This document shows, piece after piece, positions 11,361 through 22,563 of a stretch of DNA of 64,000 bases. Every line of letters starts with the position of its first letter. Position 1 is the first letter of the stretch. The translations under genes and the position numbers were made by a program. The DNA is from Avena insularis. Lineage: Eukaryota > Streptophyta > Magnoliopsida > Poales > Poaceae. The notes beneath the pieces were generated by a model that saw nothing but the letters and a program-made list of their open reading frames with translations, had not been told where the DNA came from and made no database searches. Location of the stretch: the NCBI GenBank assembly GCA_023614405.1, contig CM042696.1, forward strand, positions 335,845,211 through 335,909,210, given 5' to 3'.

Positions 11361-12625
11361 GATTGCACACTTTATTTTTCTTGCCCCTAATAAACTTGAA
11401 CCATTGTGTCATCTATGTTGTATATGCTTTCACTTATACGTTGGGATTAGCAGAACCATGCTGTCATGGGGAACGCTTTCAACATTGCACTTGTACATTG
11501 TACCCAGTTGATATCATGCTCTTTTGTTTATGGATGTCGTCGGTGTGAAATGAAAGGGGAGCTTGTAAGTCCATGGAGTTATGTATGTGTGTTAGAAAGC
11601 CTGGCCGCTAGCCTAAGCCATGCCTAATCATGGTGGAAACTTGCAGCATCACCATAGTGAGCAATCTATGAAGCATTCTTCTTATAAAAAAAGAGATAGA
11701 GATTGAGAAAAAGAAAAAAAACATGAGAAAAGAGGAAAGAGAAAAAAAAGCACCATCTTCCCATCGTAAATAAGCAGATTGCTGAGATGCTCAACCTTGC
11801 CTTCTCATTTTGATTATGGGATAGCTCCTTTATCATGTGCAAGGGGTACCCCGTTGGCGGTTCTCTATGATACACATGTACTTACTATGACAAGAACTTA
11901 CCGGTAACTAAACTTGAGTAGCATGAGGAGCGGCCCTAGTATTCAAGGGACATGAGATTGCCAACTTATACTTTGTCAAGCATATACTCCATATTTTGTT
12001 CACTTTAACCTTAATCACTTCAAGATGCTTATGATAGGGGCAATGAGAGCTGAAAGCTAACAAGTACCATAATTTTTGGAAGCTCTTTATGACACTTGAA
12101 ATCCCTGCTTCCCTTTGAAGGGCCTTTCTTCCACTTTTATATTGAGTCTCCACCTTCTATCTTTATGCACCAATTAAGAGAGCATAGTTGTCATTCTTAG
12201 TTCTATGTGCATTGTTCCAAAACTTATTGATTGATTCATAATATTGATATTGCTTGTTCTTGAACTATTTGTATCTAGTCACCCTTATAAACTTTGAAGG
12301 TGTCCTATGCATTTATGTTTTGCTACTCCATGAGGGACAAGTTGAATGCCACTATGCTATGTTTTCTATATGTGAAACAGACAAACGTCTTTTAGTGCAT
12401 TGTTATTCATGATCTTTGTTTGTATCCTTTCATGTTGCATGCATAGTTACTATGTCTTATTGTTAGAACTTCATGTTTCATGCTGATGTTTAGAGTACTT
12501 TGATCCCAGCTTTCAATGCTTGCGAATGGTTTGATCTTGATTGTGATGGTGCATGTCACCTCAAATATTATTCTTTTTATCACTTACCTACTCGAGGAAG
12601 AGCAGGAGTTAAGCTTGGGGATGCT
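11361..12625 (+). mobile_element. Athila-like element B, internal 3' region, right part
   Basis: Continues the sequence broken at 4156 and parallels element A from about 8745 to 9931. Shared blocks include GAACGCTTTCAACATTGCA, the GGGGTACCCCGTTGGCGGTT block (about 11849) and CTACTCGAGGA..AGCAGGAGTTAAGC. It ends in a polypurine tract before the LTR at 12626. There is a purine-rich low-complexity stretch at 11685-11750 (GAGA and AAAA runs). No gene. Confidence 0.85.
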
Positions 12626-14026
12626 TGATACGTCGTAAACGTATCTATAATTTTTGATGTTCCATGCTTGTTTTATATCATTTGTCCTATGCTTTGTCTA
12701 CACTTTGAGGTATTTTTATACACTTTCTAGAACTAACCTATTGACAAGATGTCGTAGTGCCAGTTACCTGTTTTCTACTATTTTTGGTTTCAGAAAAGCT
12801 AAAAAATGAATATTCTCGGAATTGGACGGGACAAAAGCCAAACTCAATATTTCACCGAGGGGAACACGGAGCCAAAAGACGAGACGGAGAAGGGCCTCGA
12901 GGGGGGCACACCCCCTGGCCGTGCAGCCTGGCCTAGCCCGCGCCTGGGGGGGTGCAGCCGCCTTGGGCACCCCCTCAGCCTCCCCTTTCACATATAAGAA
13001 GCCTACGATGCAAAAACCCTAAATAATCTAGGAGAAAGCCACGAAAACCTCCACAACGCCGCTGCCATCGAAGGAGAGATTCGGGGGACAGAAAGTCTCT
13101 ATTCTAGCACCCTGTCGGGACGGGGAAGTGCCCCCGGAGCCATCTCCATCGATCTCCACCACCATCTCCATCATCGTTGCTAATTCCCATGATGAGGAGG
13201 GAGTAGTTCTTCCTCGAGGCTAAGGGTTCTACCAGTAGCTATGTGTTTATCTCTCTCTCTATGCATGATCTTATGAGATCATGAGCTTTGTAATCTATAG
13301 ATCTATTCTGCTACTCAAGTGCTTTAATGAATCTCTGCTTATCCCCACGCGTGTGAAGTTGACAGTGTGCACACCGTGTGGCACTTTGGCTAAGGTTACA
13401 TAAATACTTGTTATGAGTTATATTTGGAGTTGGATGTCTCTATGAAATTGTGGTGTTTGTTGGAACCATCTAGCGCTCAAGGTGACAGTGTGGGGTTATC
13501 TAGATGGGGAAGGCGGACTTTGAGGAGTGTTGTTATAGCCCTACCATGGATTAGAGTGTCCAACCGAAGAGTAGTTCAGGGTAGTATCATGAAGAGAAGA
13601 TATTTATATGAGAGTGTTCACTAGCGAAAGTATGATCACTAGGCCTTGTTTCTAAACATTGAAACACCATTTGCAACTAGATCTGTTACATGTTTGCTTG
13701 CTTCCATCTTTTTGCCTTTAGTCTTTTTCTCCCGTCAAGCTCTTTTCTGTCACCGTTGTCTTATATCCATACCATTTGTATTTCACTATCTCTTCGCCGA
13801 ACTAGTGCACCTATACACCTGACAAGTGTATTGGGTGTGTTGGGGACATAAGAGACTTCTTGTATCTTGATTGTATGGTTGTTTGAGAGGGATACCTTTG
13901 ACCACTTCCTCCCTGAGTTCAATAAACCTTGGGTGATTCACTTAAGGAAAACTTGCTGCTGTTCTACAAACCTCTGCACTTGGAGGTCCAACAACTGTCT
14001 ACAAGAATAGAAGTGCGTAGACATCA
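12626..14026 (+). repeat. 3' LTR of element B
   Basis: 1401 bases, from TGATACGTCGTAAACGTATC to GCGTAGACATCA. The first ~400 bases resemble the LTR of element A, including the TTTTTGATGTTCCATGCTTG block and AATATTCTCGGAATTGGACG. The 3' half is unrelated to A, yet the whole LTR matches the minus-strand solo LTR at 21151-22558. CTCTCTCTCT lies near 13250. The partner 5' LTR is gone, so no target duplication can be tested. Confidence 0.88.
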
Positions 14027-14590
14027 CTACTCAAGCCCCCTATCGATGTTCGAGCCATAGGGAGCCAGACCTAGCTCCTCAAGGACAAGCGGATCAGGGT
14101 GAGAGTAGTGGGAGATGTCGACAGGAGATAGGGCCGGGGCGAGGACTGGCCCCAGGACCGTCACAGCAGTGCGAGTGGCGGGACCCCCGGCGTTAGGAGG
14201 GGAGCCCTCACCAGGGGAGCCAGGGCAGCTGGGGAAGGCACGGAGTGGTCGCCTGAGTCCTCACTGGACGACACATCCCCCGTCCTTACCAGGGTCGTGG
14301 CGAGGCGGAGGGGACCGGGTAGCGTTTGCTATTTCTTTAGCCTGATGGCCTCTCGTATGTGAAAACAAGGATTGTGTTGTCAATCAATGATTAACTAGAT
14401 GACATAATTGATGTTCGTTATGGACTATATGGAGCTGCTCTTGACCTCTGCCTCCCAGCGATATTTCCATGGGCATGTGATTGCTCATTACTCGAGCCTC
14501 GTTATGGTGCAGCCAACAGTTGTTTGGATCATTTTCTATTGGGGACAATTTGTGGAATGATTACTAGATTTTTGAACGTGGAAAGAAAAA
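14027..14590 (+). other. Unassigned sequence right of element B
   Basis: A GC-rich stretch (14090-14330) gives an open frame of 76 residues that looks like composition rather than a gene. From about 14400 the + strand reads RYGLYGAALDLCLPAIFPWA and continues cysteine-rich for about 50 residues without a stop (to about 14560). That resembles protein-coding sequence, but I do not recognise the family. It may be a fragment of a DNA transposon or a captured gene. Confidence 0.35.
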
Positions 14591-14592
14591 TA

Positions 14593-14870
14593 CTCCCTCC
14601 AGTCCGTGTTAATGGCCTTAACTTGTCTATAGGGTGGCAAACGGCACCCGCATAACGATCCGCGAAGCAAAATATAGGTAAAAAGAGTCTCGGAAGTTAG
14701 TAAAATTAAAGGGTAAGTGAAAAAGTTATGCCGCAACCCGCCCGATTGACAACCTACTTGTCTAGATACGGATGCATCTAGTCTAAATACTTAACTACCT
14801 CTCTATTTTAAACTATAAGACGATTTAGCTTTACGAAAAGAATGTATCTAGGCCAACTTCTTTTCAGCTT
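14593..14870 (+). mobile_element. Stowaway-like MITE remnants
   Basis: TACTCCCTCCAGTCCGTGTT at 14593 is the typical CTCCCTCC terminus of Stowaway (Mariner-type) MITEs with a TA target. A second block of the same kind (CTACCTCTCTATTTTAAACT, about 14797) runs into GAATGTATCTAGGCC. About 110 unrelated bases lie between (14640-14750). No complete pair of ends is visible, so these are broken or nested copies. Confidence 0.5.
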
Positions 14871-15480
14871 CTAGAACAGATTCGAGGAGCCAAAAGAAGG
14901 GTCTAGATTTTGCCCCACTTATTTCTACCGAGAATCCGTCTTCCTTCCTAAAATGAGAAGCAGCCGGTGACCAGCTTCCTGAGCGATTCCCAAGATTCTC
15001 CACAGGAAAACGAAATGGTATCCACCCCCGCTTTCCACTGGAGAGAATTTGGAGAAAAGAAATAAAAAAAGAACCCACCGATTCGACCCTGTCCTTGTCC
15101 CTGACCCCGACCCACCCAGCCCCAGACAGCCGCTGCCGTCGTCACCTCTAGATCTTGCCGCCGCTGAAGCCACTCTAGCTCTCCCGCTATGACATCAAGA
15201 AATGATGGCCACAGCCCCACACGCCTCCTCGTCCACCTGCGAGCGGCGCCGCGACTACACCATCTGTGACCGTCCCGACGGCCGCCTGCCGCCGACCGCC
15301 ATCCGCCGCCCCGCAGGCCGGCTCCGCCTCCCCAACCGGCGTCCTCGAGCTCGAGCTCATCCTCCCTAAGCAAGCTTTCGAGTTGCATGTCTCCAGCGGC
15401 CGCGTCGCCTTCTACAATCACTTGAATCGAGTCTTCTTCACCTAAGAAATCTCGAGTTGAAGCCAGTGATGGAGGAGATG
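14871..15480 (+). other. GC-rich stretch, possible captured gene fragment
   Basis: After a block shared with 54640-54780 in reverse, the sequence turns GC-rich. On the + strand an ATG near 15202 begins MMATAPHASSSTCERRRDYT. A shifted frame then reads LELELILPKQAFELHVSSGR and YNHLNRVFFT to a stop near 15444. This resembles a small plant protein with a WW-like LELxLP...G.V.FYNH region, but I cannot name it with confidence. The long minus-strand frame here looks like a composition artefact. Could also be a LINE leader. Confidence 0.3.
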
Positions 15481-15957
15481 TCGGCTTAGAAGGGGAGCAC
15501 CGACCACTCCTTTGATCCTAGGAATAGCTACCTCACTCCACCGGCAGCTCACCCAGTCCCCGGCCCTTCCCCTGAGGGCCTCTCTCCGGTGGGAACCTGC
15601 TCCCCTCGGGGAAAAAACAAGGTTTCCTTGCTGCAGCCCCTGGATGCTGAAGCTAGACCCAACGGGCCTGCCCCCTCCTTTCGAACACCCCAGCGATGCC
15701 TTCCTCTAGTTCACCCTAGAGAATTTCAACTCCCTGGTATGTTCTCCGGTTGCTCTAGGGTCCAAGCTCTTTACGCCCTCGCCTGTGCTGGTGGCCATAG
15801 CCCATGACCTCAGCAACCCTGCCTCCTGCCCCTCCGTTTCCAATTTTCTTGAGTTTTGGCTAGGATCCAAGTTCGAATGGCTAAAGAGTCAGATTAGCGA
15901 TTCCATTTATTGTTTGTTAGTTTTGTCGCCCCGGTTAGCCCGCTTACTTGTGTCCTT

Positions 15958-16190
15958 GGTCAGAATCCTCCATGGCCAGTTTTGTGCTCCGTTCTCCCTC
16001 CCCGCTCCTCTGGCTCCTTCGCTACACGACACGCCTCCTTCTGCTTTCTCTAGGCTTCGATGCACGACACGCCTCCTGTCTTGGTCGGAATCCGCCATGG
16101 CCAGCTTTGTGCTCTGTTCTCCCTCCTCGCTCCTCTGGCTCCTTCGCTGCACGACACGCCTCATGTTTCTTTCTCTAGGCTTATCTGCCA
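15958..16190 (+). repeat. Tandem duplication of about 125 bases in the LINE-2 5' UTR
   Basis: GGTCAGAATCCTCCATGGCC at 15958 recurs as GGTCGGAATCCGCCATGGCC at 16083. About 105 following bases match with few changes, through CTCCTCTGGCTCCTTCGCT and CACGACACGCCTC to TTTCTCTAGGCTT. CT-rich, upstream of ORF1. Repeated units in the leader are typical of LINE internal promoters; promoter function is inferred. Confidence 0.75.
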
Positions 16191-16612
16191 CTCAGACGAT
16201 CCCGTGGCCTCTAGTTAGCCCAGCCTGCCTCGCCGCGTCACCCTTCTGGTCCACGGGTGAGAACCCTTGTGCTACTTACCAGGCATTCTGTTCGTATCCA
16301 CCCCCTTCCCCTGCGTCGCCGCTCGCATCTCTGTCTCTCCCTGCTAGCAAACGGCATCTTCCTCTCCCCCTCGAGGCTGATGCCATGGCTAGTCCACCCC
16401 TCCCGTGACCCGCCCATCCCCCTTTCCCTTGCGCGGCCTTCGCCCCGCCCAACTTCTCCGCCTACCTCTGACCACCTTCCCCTTCCGTCTTCCAACTCTC
16501 TCACGGGTCAACTTTCCCTCTCCGGCAGCCTTGGTGGCTATGCTAGCACCAATGGCTCCGTCTCCCCTTCCTATTCGTAGGTGGCGGCCTCCCCTTCTAA
16601 TTTAGCACCCTG

Positions 16613-18580
16613 ATGGATGCTCCCAATGCGGGTCTGTTGGCTGCTGGTGGACTGGCCGCTCAGGAAGGCGAAAGGAATTTTGGGGCCCCTTTGATGTGCG
16701 TCATCTGCTTTGGACGTGACCACTCCCGCTCGTCCTACCCTCTGGTTCCTCCTGGCTTCGAGGATGGGCTGGCCTCGAATGATGAGGATGAACCGGCGGA
16801 GCTGGTGTTCGATGAACCCAGTGACGATGTGGACGCTGGTGCGGCCGCTCCTACTGCCGAGGCTGGGGATGGTTTCATCCCCCTTGACAAGCCTATGGCA
16901 CAGCCGAAGCTGCCTGATGCTAAGGACCTTGAAGAGCCTCGGCGCCCTGACTACCTCGATGTCTTCATGCCCCACGTGGCCATGCACCATTTTGACAACC
17001 TATCCTATGCCTTCATTGATCCTCCTGAGGGTAACTCCAACTCCCTCATTCTCCAAGCTGCTGACTTTGGCTGTGGCCTAGATCGGGTTTCCCTGTACTC
17101 CTCCTCCCGTAGCTCCAGGCTTGCTGTCTTCTCCTCCCCTTTTGACCGTGAAAATGTCGTAAATCACGACCCCTTTCTTGGTCGTGAGGTCTCTGTTCAC
17201 TTCGAGCGGTAAGATGAAACCGACAACCGTTTGTTATTCGAGCATGAGGCTCTAGCTGCTCTAGCCGTGGAGGATTACCCCATGGAGCACTAGTGTCATG
17301 ATCATATCATTCATTCCTCTGGCCCTGATGCCAATCCCCACTACATCGATCCTATTTTCCTTACGAGACTGGATTACTCTACGGTGTTGATCACTGTAAA
17401 AGCCGAAAGCCTAGCTGATATCCCCTGCAACCCGCATGTCAAAAGCCATTGTAGCCTTGGGGCTGTTGGCTGCATATCCATTCTTGATTTTGAGGATCTC
17501 GTGGGAAGATCCGACCCCCCTCTGACTCTGATTCCTCTCCAATTCCTGAAGCTTTCTCAGACAATGAGGATCTGAATGTTGTTGAAATTAAAGGGGGCGC
17601 TCACTATGCTGATGTCCTCGCTGCCCTTAGTGCCCTGCCTCCTGGTATCCTGCAAGGAGAACCCTCCAACGCTTCTCCTGCTGCCTCCCTGGTTTCTCGC
17701 AATCTAGCCAATGCACCTGCTGCTATGGCGGTTGGGGAGCCCCTCCGCTCTAAGCCCAAAGCTGTTAAAATCTGGCTTTGTTTGGTTTCTTTGACATCTT
17801 CGTGCTTAGCTCCCTTGGCAAGCGTGCAAACTTCCGTGTTCCCTTGCGCCACCATGTTGCTACCACAGGTTGCCATGGGCTCCTGGTGAACTTTACCTCT
17901 GCTTCTATGGGTCAGATCTCCTCCATCGCCAAAGTTGGACCTCAGAAACATTGCACTCTTGATACTGATACTTTGTCCAGAGGATCCTCACCCAGCCCTG
18001 CTTTTGATGTTGCTGTTCCCTTCGCCTTAGACATGGTCCATAGTGTCAGCTCTTCGTTCCTAGATCCCCCTGTTCCAGAGTCCCCTCTTCGCTCCTCTGG
18101 AGAGGATACTGTCGCTGTTGTTGAGGCATCTCAAGCTGGTTCACCTCCTCGCCTCCTTGCCGCGGCTTTGGATAGCTCCTTGTCCATGCCACGGTCTGTC
18201 CTGCAGGCCCCAAGGAGTAGATTGAGCTGTGTCATAGCTCTCGACTTGTGATATGTGAATCCGACAAGTTTGTCTCTGTCATAGACAAAGCATGTCTCCG
18301 CAAGAAGGTCAGGATGGAGGGCACCGATCGCAGGAGCCCTCCTGTCTTGGGGAGCTCCCAACCAGTGACCTCATCGCGGTTGTGCTGGAGGACGAAGGGC
18401 CGCTGCACGAGCGTGATGTTGCTGGGCTGGCTGTGGCTTGTGACATCCCTGTTGGCTCTCTTGCTGACGCAGTGCGCAACTCTGGGGATAACATCGTGTC
18501 TCCATGATCGGGCCAACAAAGCCCACCTCGGCCTCCTGGGCTGCTTTCGCTATCCTCCTACATGCGACCTACCTCTGTAA
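16613..18580 (+). pseudogene. LINE-2 ORF1, Gag-like RNA-binding protein
   Basis: ORF1 proteins bind LINE RNA and form the RNP. From 16613 the frame reads 199 residues. A zinc-knuckle-like CVICFGRDHSRSSYP sits at about residues 28-42, with Cys, Cys and His spaced as in a CCHC knuckle but Tyr where the last Cys belongs. An acidic segment follows, then a domain running through RRPDYLDVFMPHVAMHHFDN, typical of grass LINE ORF1 proteins (about residues 115-200). A TAA at 17210 stops it. The frame continues after the stop through HYIDPIFLTRLDYSTVLITV (about 17340-17400), with further frameshifts near 17570 and 17770. The C-terminal Pro/Ser-rich part lies at 17778-18251. The ATG at 16613 opens a clean frame just after the CT-rich leader. 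Dead copy. Confidence 0.65.
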
Positions 18581-18789
18581 GGGCCCTCATCTACTATGCC
18601 CCTATGAGTCGCCTCCTGGGCTTCATGAAAGCCTCCTTTTGGACTATTGTTTCTGTTTTTAATCCTACTACTAAATTCATGCCACTGGGTTTGGCATTGT
18701 AATCATTTCTTATGTTCCTGTATCCGTAAGTACTTTGCGTTGTGATGCTGTTCTTCATCCTTCCTTGTATCTGTGTCACTTTATGTTGT

Positions 18790-21150
18790 GCTCTGGTTCT
18801 AATGTTAATTAAGCTTCTTCTGACCCATTGGAATGTTAGAGGGCTCGGCCATAAACAAAAGTGTGATGATGTCTGAGCTGCTTTCGACTCCTTCCTCCCT
18901 CCCATTCTCTGTCTGCAAGAAACTAAGCTGTCAGAGATTTCTTCTTTCTTCGCCTCGTCCTTCCTCCCTCCTTCTCTCTGCACCTTCGTGTTCAAGCCTT
19001 CTAGCGGTGCTTCTGGAGGGATCCTAATGGCCTGGGATTCCTCTATCCTTGACCTTGTTCACCACTCCATTGATGAATTTTCTATCACCACCACTTTCGC
19101 CTTTCCCCCTGACAATATGCTCTTCTTGATGATCAATGTCTATGGCCCCTATACCCATTGCCTGAAACCCCACTTTCTCTACTCCCTCTAGTAGTTTTTT
19201 GGGTCTTTCCTCCCCTATGGCTTTCATGGGAGAGTTTAATCTTATCAGGATTCCTAAAGATAAATCCTCGGACAAATTTAATCCTGCCGAAGATTCTCTT
19301 TTCAATGACTTCATCCACTCGACTGGCCTGTTAGAGATTCCTCTTCTTGATAGGCAATTCACCTGGTTCAACCAGCAGAATCCCCCATCCTTGATCGGTT
19401 GGATCGGGTTCTAGTCAACCTCGCTTGGAGCATGGCTCTCGCAGATTCCACTCTAACTTCTTCTGTTTAGGCCCACCTTTGACCATGTTCCCCTTCATCT
19501 TGAAGCCTCTTCCACTGCTCCGCACAACTCCTTTTTTAGGATGGAAAACTTGTGGCTCTCTCACTCTGACTTTACCTCCATCGTCTCCAAAAACTAGAAC
19601 AGTGTGGGACCCTTTCATACCCATTTTCCTCCGGTGGGGCAACTCTGTCTGCGTCTTAAGCGGATCAGGGTTGCGGATCGGGCTTGGTCCCTCAACCGGA
19701 AACTCCCTTCCGTCTACTTAACAAACTACCGCACTCTCATTTCCTTGATTGACCGTCTTGAGGAACATAGGACCATCTCTCCTTTGGAATCTCGCCTTCG
19801 GTTTCTGGCAAAAGGATCCTTGAGCCAAATGAGTTCTGCTAAGGCTACTTACTGGAGGCAACATGCAAAAATTAATCATTTTACCCTAGGAGATGAAAAC
19901 TCTAGATATTTTCACCCGTGCGCCTCTGGGCGACTACAGAAAAATCAAATCAAGGTGCTGGAAGATGATGACGGCCTTCCTACCTTCTCCCACAAAGCTA
20001 AAGCCCAAATTTTCCACTCCTTCTCTAAGACCCTCCTTAGCATACCTAGGGCCTCCTTAGCAAATTTAATCCTAGATTCTCTTGTCTCCTCTACCTCTCT
20101 TGATTCCTTCCAAGCGGCCTCCCTTGTTAAGCCGTTCTCCCTTGAGGAGCTGCGCTTGGCGGTTCTGTCCATGAACGCCAACTCTATCCCGGGCCCTGAT
20201 GGTTTCGACCTTGCTTTTTTCCACAAAAACTGACCCTTGGTTCAGAAAAACCTTCTCGCCTTCCTCAATGATTTCCACTCTCTTTTCGTGGACCTCAGGC
20301 CCATAAATAAGTCCTTCATTGTACTCCTTCCCATAAAAGATGGAGCCAACATGGCAGACAATTTTCGGCTTATGTCCCTTCAAAATAGTTATCTTAAATT
20401 CATCACCAAATGCCTCACTCTCCGCCTTCATGATCTCATCCCCTACATTGTCCACCCAAATCAGACTGGATTCATCTCTGGCTGCTCCATCGCTGAAAAC
20501 TTCGTTTAAGCGGCCGACATTGTTCAAGCCTGCCACAAGCTTTCGGTCCTGGCAGCTATGTTCAAACTCAACTTCCACAATGCCTTTGACTCTATCAGCT
20601 GAGAGGCTCTCGATCGCATCCTCCGGGCAAAGGTTTCCCGGAGTTATGTATTCAATGGATCAAAAGGAAAAATGCTTCAAGTCAAACCGCTGTGCTCCTC
20701 AACGAAGTTCCTGGTCCCTAGATCCAGTGTTGTAGGGGGTTGTGGTAGGGGGACCCTCTGTCCCCCATCCTCTTCAATATTGTGGTGGATGTCCTTCAAC
20801 AACTTCTCCTGTAGGATTCTCGGGATGGCCTCCTGTTGCACCCCCTGGTGGATGACCTCCCGTGCCCCATCCTCCAGTATGCTGACGACACCCTAATTAT
20901 TATCCGAGCTATCCTGTTCATGTAGCCAATCTTAAAGAACTACTCAATGATTTCTCGGCGGCTTCGGGTCTTGAATTAATTTCCATAAAAGCACCTTCGT
21001 CCCAATTCGGATCGATGATGCTACGGCTTCCTACATGGCTTCCTCTTTTGGCTGCGAGGTGTCTTCCTTCCCCCAAACTTACCTTGGGCTCCCCTTATCT
21101 ACTCATAAACTTCACTTCTCTGACTTTGACCCTGTTATCACAAAAAGCGA
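18790..21150 (+). pseudogene. LINE-2 ORF2, endonuclease and reverse transcriptase (5' part)
   Basis: ORF2 makes the nick and copies the RNA at the target. An AP-type endonuclease is visible: HWNVRGLGHKQ (18821), LQETKL (about 18917), MINVYGP (about 19130), GEFNLIR where the family has GDFNLIR (about 19228), and RQFTWFN (about 19355). RT follows: GDENSRYFHP (about 19891), NSIPGPDGFD (about 20180), QTGFISGCSIAENF (about 20461), GDPLSPILFNIV (about 20751) and the catalytic YADD at 20878-20889. Stops occur at about 19189, 19414, 20231 and 20508, and several frameshifts lie between 20630 and 20900. The Asp-to-Glu change in the endonuclease, if real, would remove a catalytic residue. Continues past the solo LTR at 22564. 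Confidence 0.82.
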
Positions 21151-22558
21151 TGATGTCTACGCACTTCTATTCTTGTAGATAGTTGTTGGGCCTCCAAGTG
21201 CAGAGGTTTGTAGAATAGCAGCAAGTTTTCCTTAAGTGGATTACCCAATGTTTATCGAACTCAGGGAGGAAGTGGTCAAAGGTATCCCCTCTCAAGCAAC
21301 CCTGCAATCAAGATACAAGAAGTCTCTTGTGTCCCCAACACACCCAATACACTTGTCAGGTGTATAGGTGCACTAGTTCGGCGAAGAGATAGTGAAATAC
21401 AAGTGGTATGGATATAAGACAACGGTGCCAGAAAATAGCTTGATGGCATGGAAGAGACTAAAGGCAAACTTAAATAAAGATGGAAGCAAGCAAACATGTA
21501 ATAGATCTAGTGGCAAACGGTGTTTCAATGCTTAGAAACAAGGCTTAGGGATCATACTTTTGCTAGTGAACACTCTCATATAAATATCTTCTCTTGATGA
21601 TACTACTCTGAACTACTCTCCGATTGGACACTCTAATCCATGGTAGGGCTATAACAACACACCTCAAAGTTCGCTTTCCCCATCAAGATAACCCCACAGT
21701 CACCTTGAGAACTAGATGGTTCCAACAAACACCACAATTTCATAGAAACATCCAACTCCAAATATAACTCATAACAAGTAATTGTAATCTCTAGCCTATG
21801 TGCCACCATGGTGTGCACACTGTCACTTTCACACACATGGGGAGAGTAGAGATCTATTAAAGCACTTGAGTAGCAAGGCAGATCTACTTGATTACAAAGC
21901 TCATGATCACAATATGATCACACATAGAGAGAGATGAACACATAGCTACTGGTAGAACCCTTAGCCTCGAGGAAGAACTACTCCCTCATCATCATGGGAA
22001 TCAGCAACGACGATGGAGATGGTGGTGGAGATCGATGGAGATAGCTCCAGGGGCACTTCCCCGTCCCGGCAGGGTGCCGGAACAGAGACTTTCTATCCCC
22101 CGAATCTCCCCTTCGGTGGCGGTGGTGCTATGGAACTTTTCATGGCTGGAGGCTAGTCGATTTAGGCTTTTCGTCCCAGGGGCTTCTTATAGGCGAAGGG
22201 GCAAGGTCGGTGGCCGGCCAAGGGGCCCACACCATGCCCTGGCACGGCCTAGGGCTGCCCGCACCAAGGGGGTTGTGGCTGCCTTGTGGCCCCCTTCGTC
22301 TCTCCTTCGGACTCCATGTGTCTTCTGGTAAAATATTAACTTTGGCTTTTGTCCCGTCCAATTCTGAGAATATTCATTTTCTGACTTTCCTGGAACCAAA
22401 AACAGCAGAAAACAGGCAATTGGCACTATGGCATCTTGTTAATAGGTTAGTCCAAGAAAGTGTATAAAAAGTACTCCAAAGTTTGGACAAAACATAAGAA
22501 AGTAGATATAAACCAAGCATGGAACATCAAAAATTATAGATATGTTTGCAACGTACCA
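21151..22558 (-). mobile_element. Solo LTR of the element B family, inverted, TSD AGCGA
   Basis: 1408 bases. Read on the minus strand it runs from TGGTACGTTGCAAACATATC to GTAGACATCA and matches the LTR at 12626-14026 along its whole length. It is flanked by AGCGA on both sides (21146-21150 and 22559-22563), so it is a clean insertion reduced to one LTR by recombination between its two LTRs. Removing it with one AGCGA copy restores the LINE-2 frame. Confidence 0.93.
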
Positions 22559-22563
22559 AGCGA

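Larger units (their letters stand above)
15480..21150 (+). mobile_element. LINE-2: long L1-type retrotransposon, left part
   Basis: In order: CT-rich 5' UTR (about 15480-16612), ORF1 (16613-18251 and on), a spacer, then ORF2 with endonuclease and RT up to the solo LTR at 21151. It continues at 22564-23877 and probably beyond 53959, where gypsy-1 is spliced out. Joining the parts at the AGCGA target site keeps the RT C-terminal frame, which shows one ancestral element. The 5' boundary is not precise, and I found no flanking target duplication. Many stops and frameshifts. Confidence 0.8.

Noticed and set aside
14948..15421. 157-residue minus-strand open frame
   Set aside because: Gly/Arg/Trp-rich product typical of the reverse of GC-rich sequence; no domain. 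The + strand reads more like protein.
15785..16408. 207-residue + strand open frame, Ser/Leu/Pro-rich
   Set aside because: Falls in the CT-rich LINE-2 leader and runs through a tandem duplication; composition artefact.
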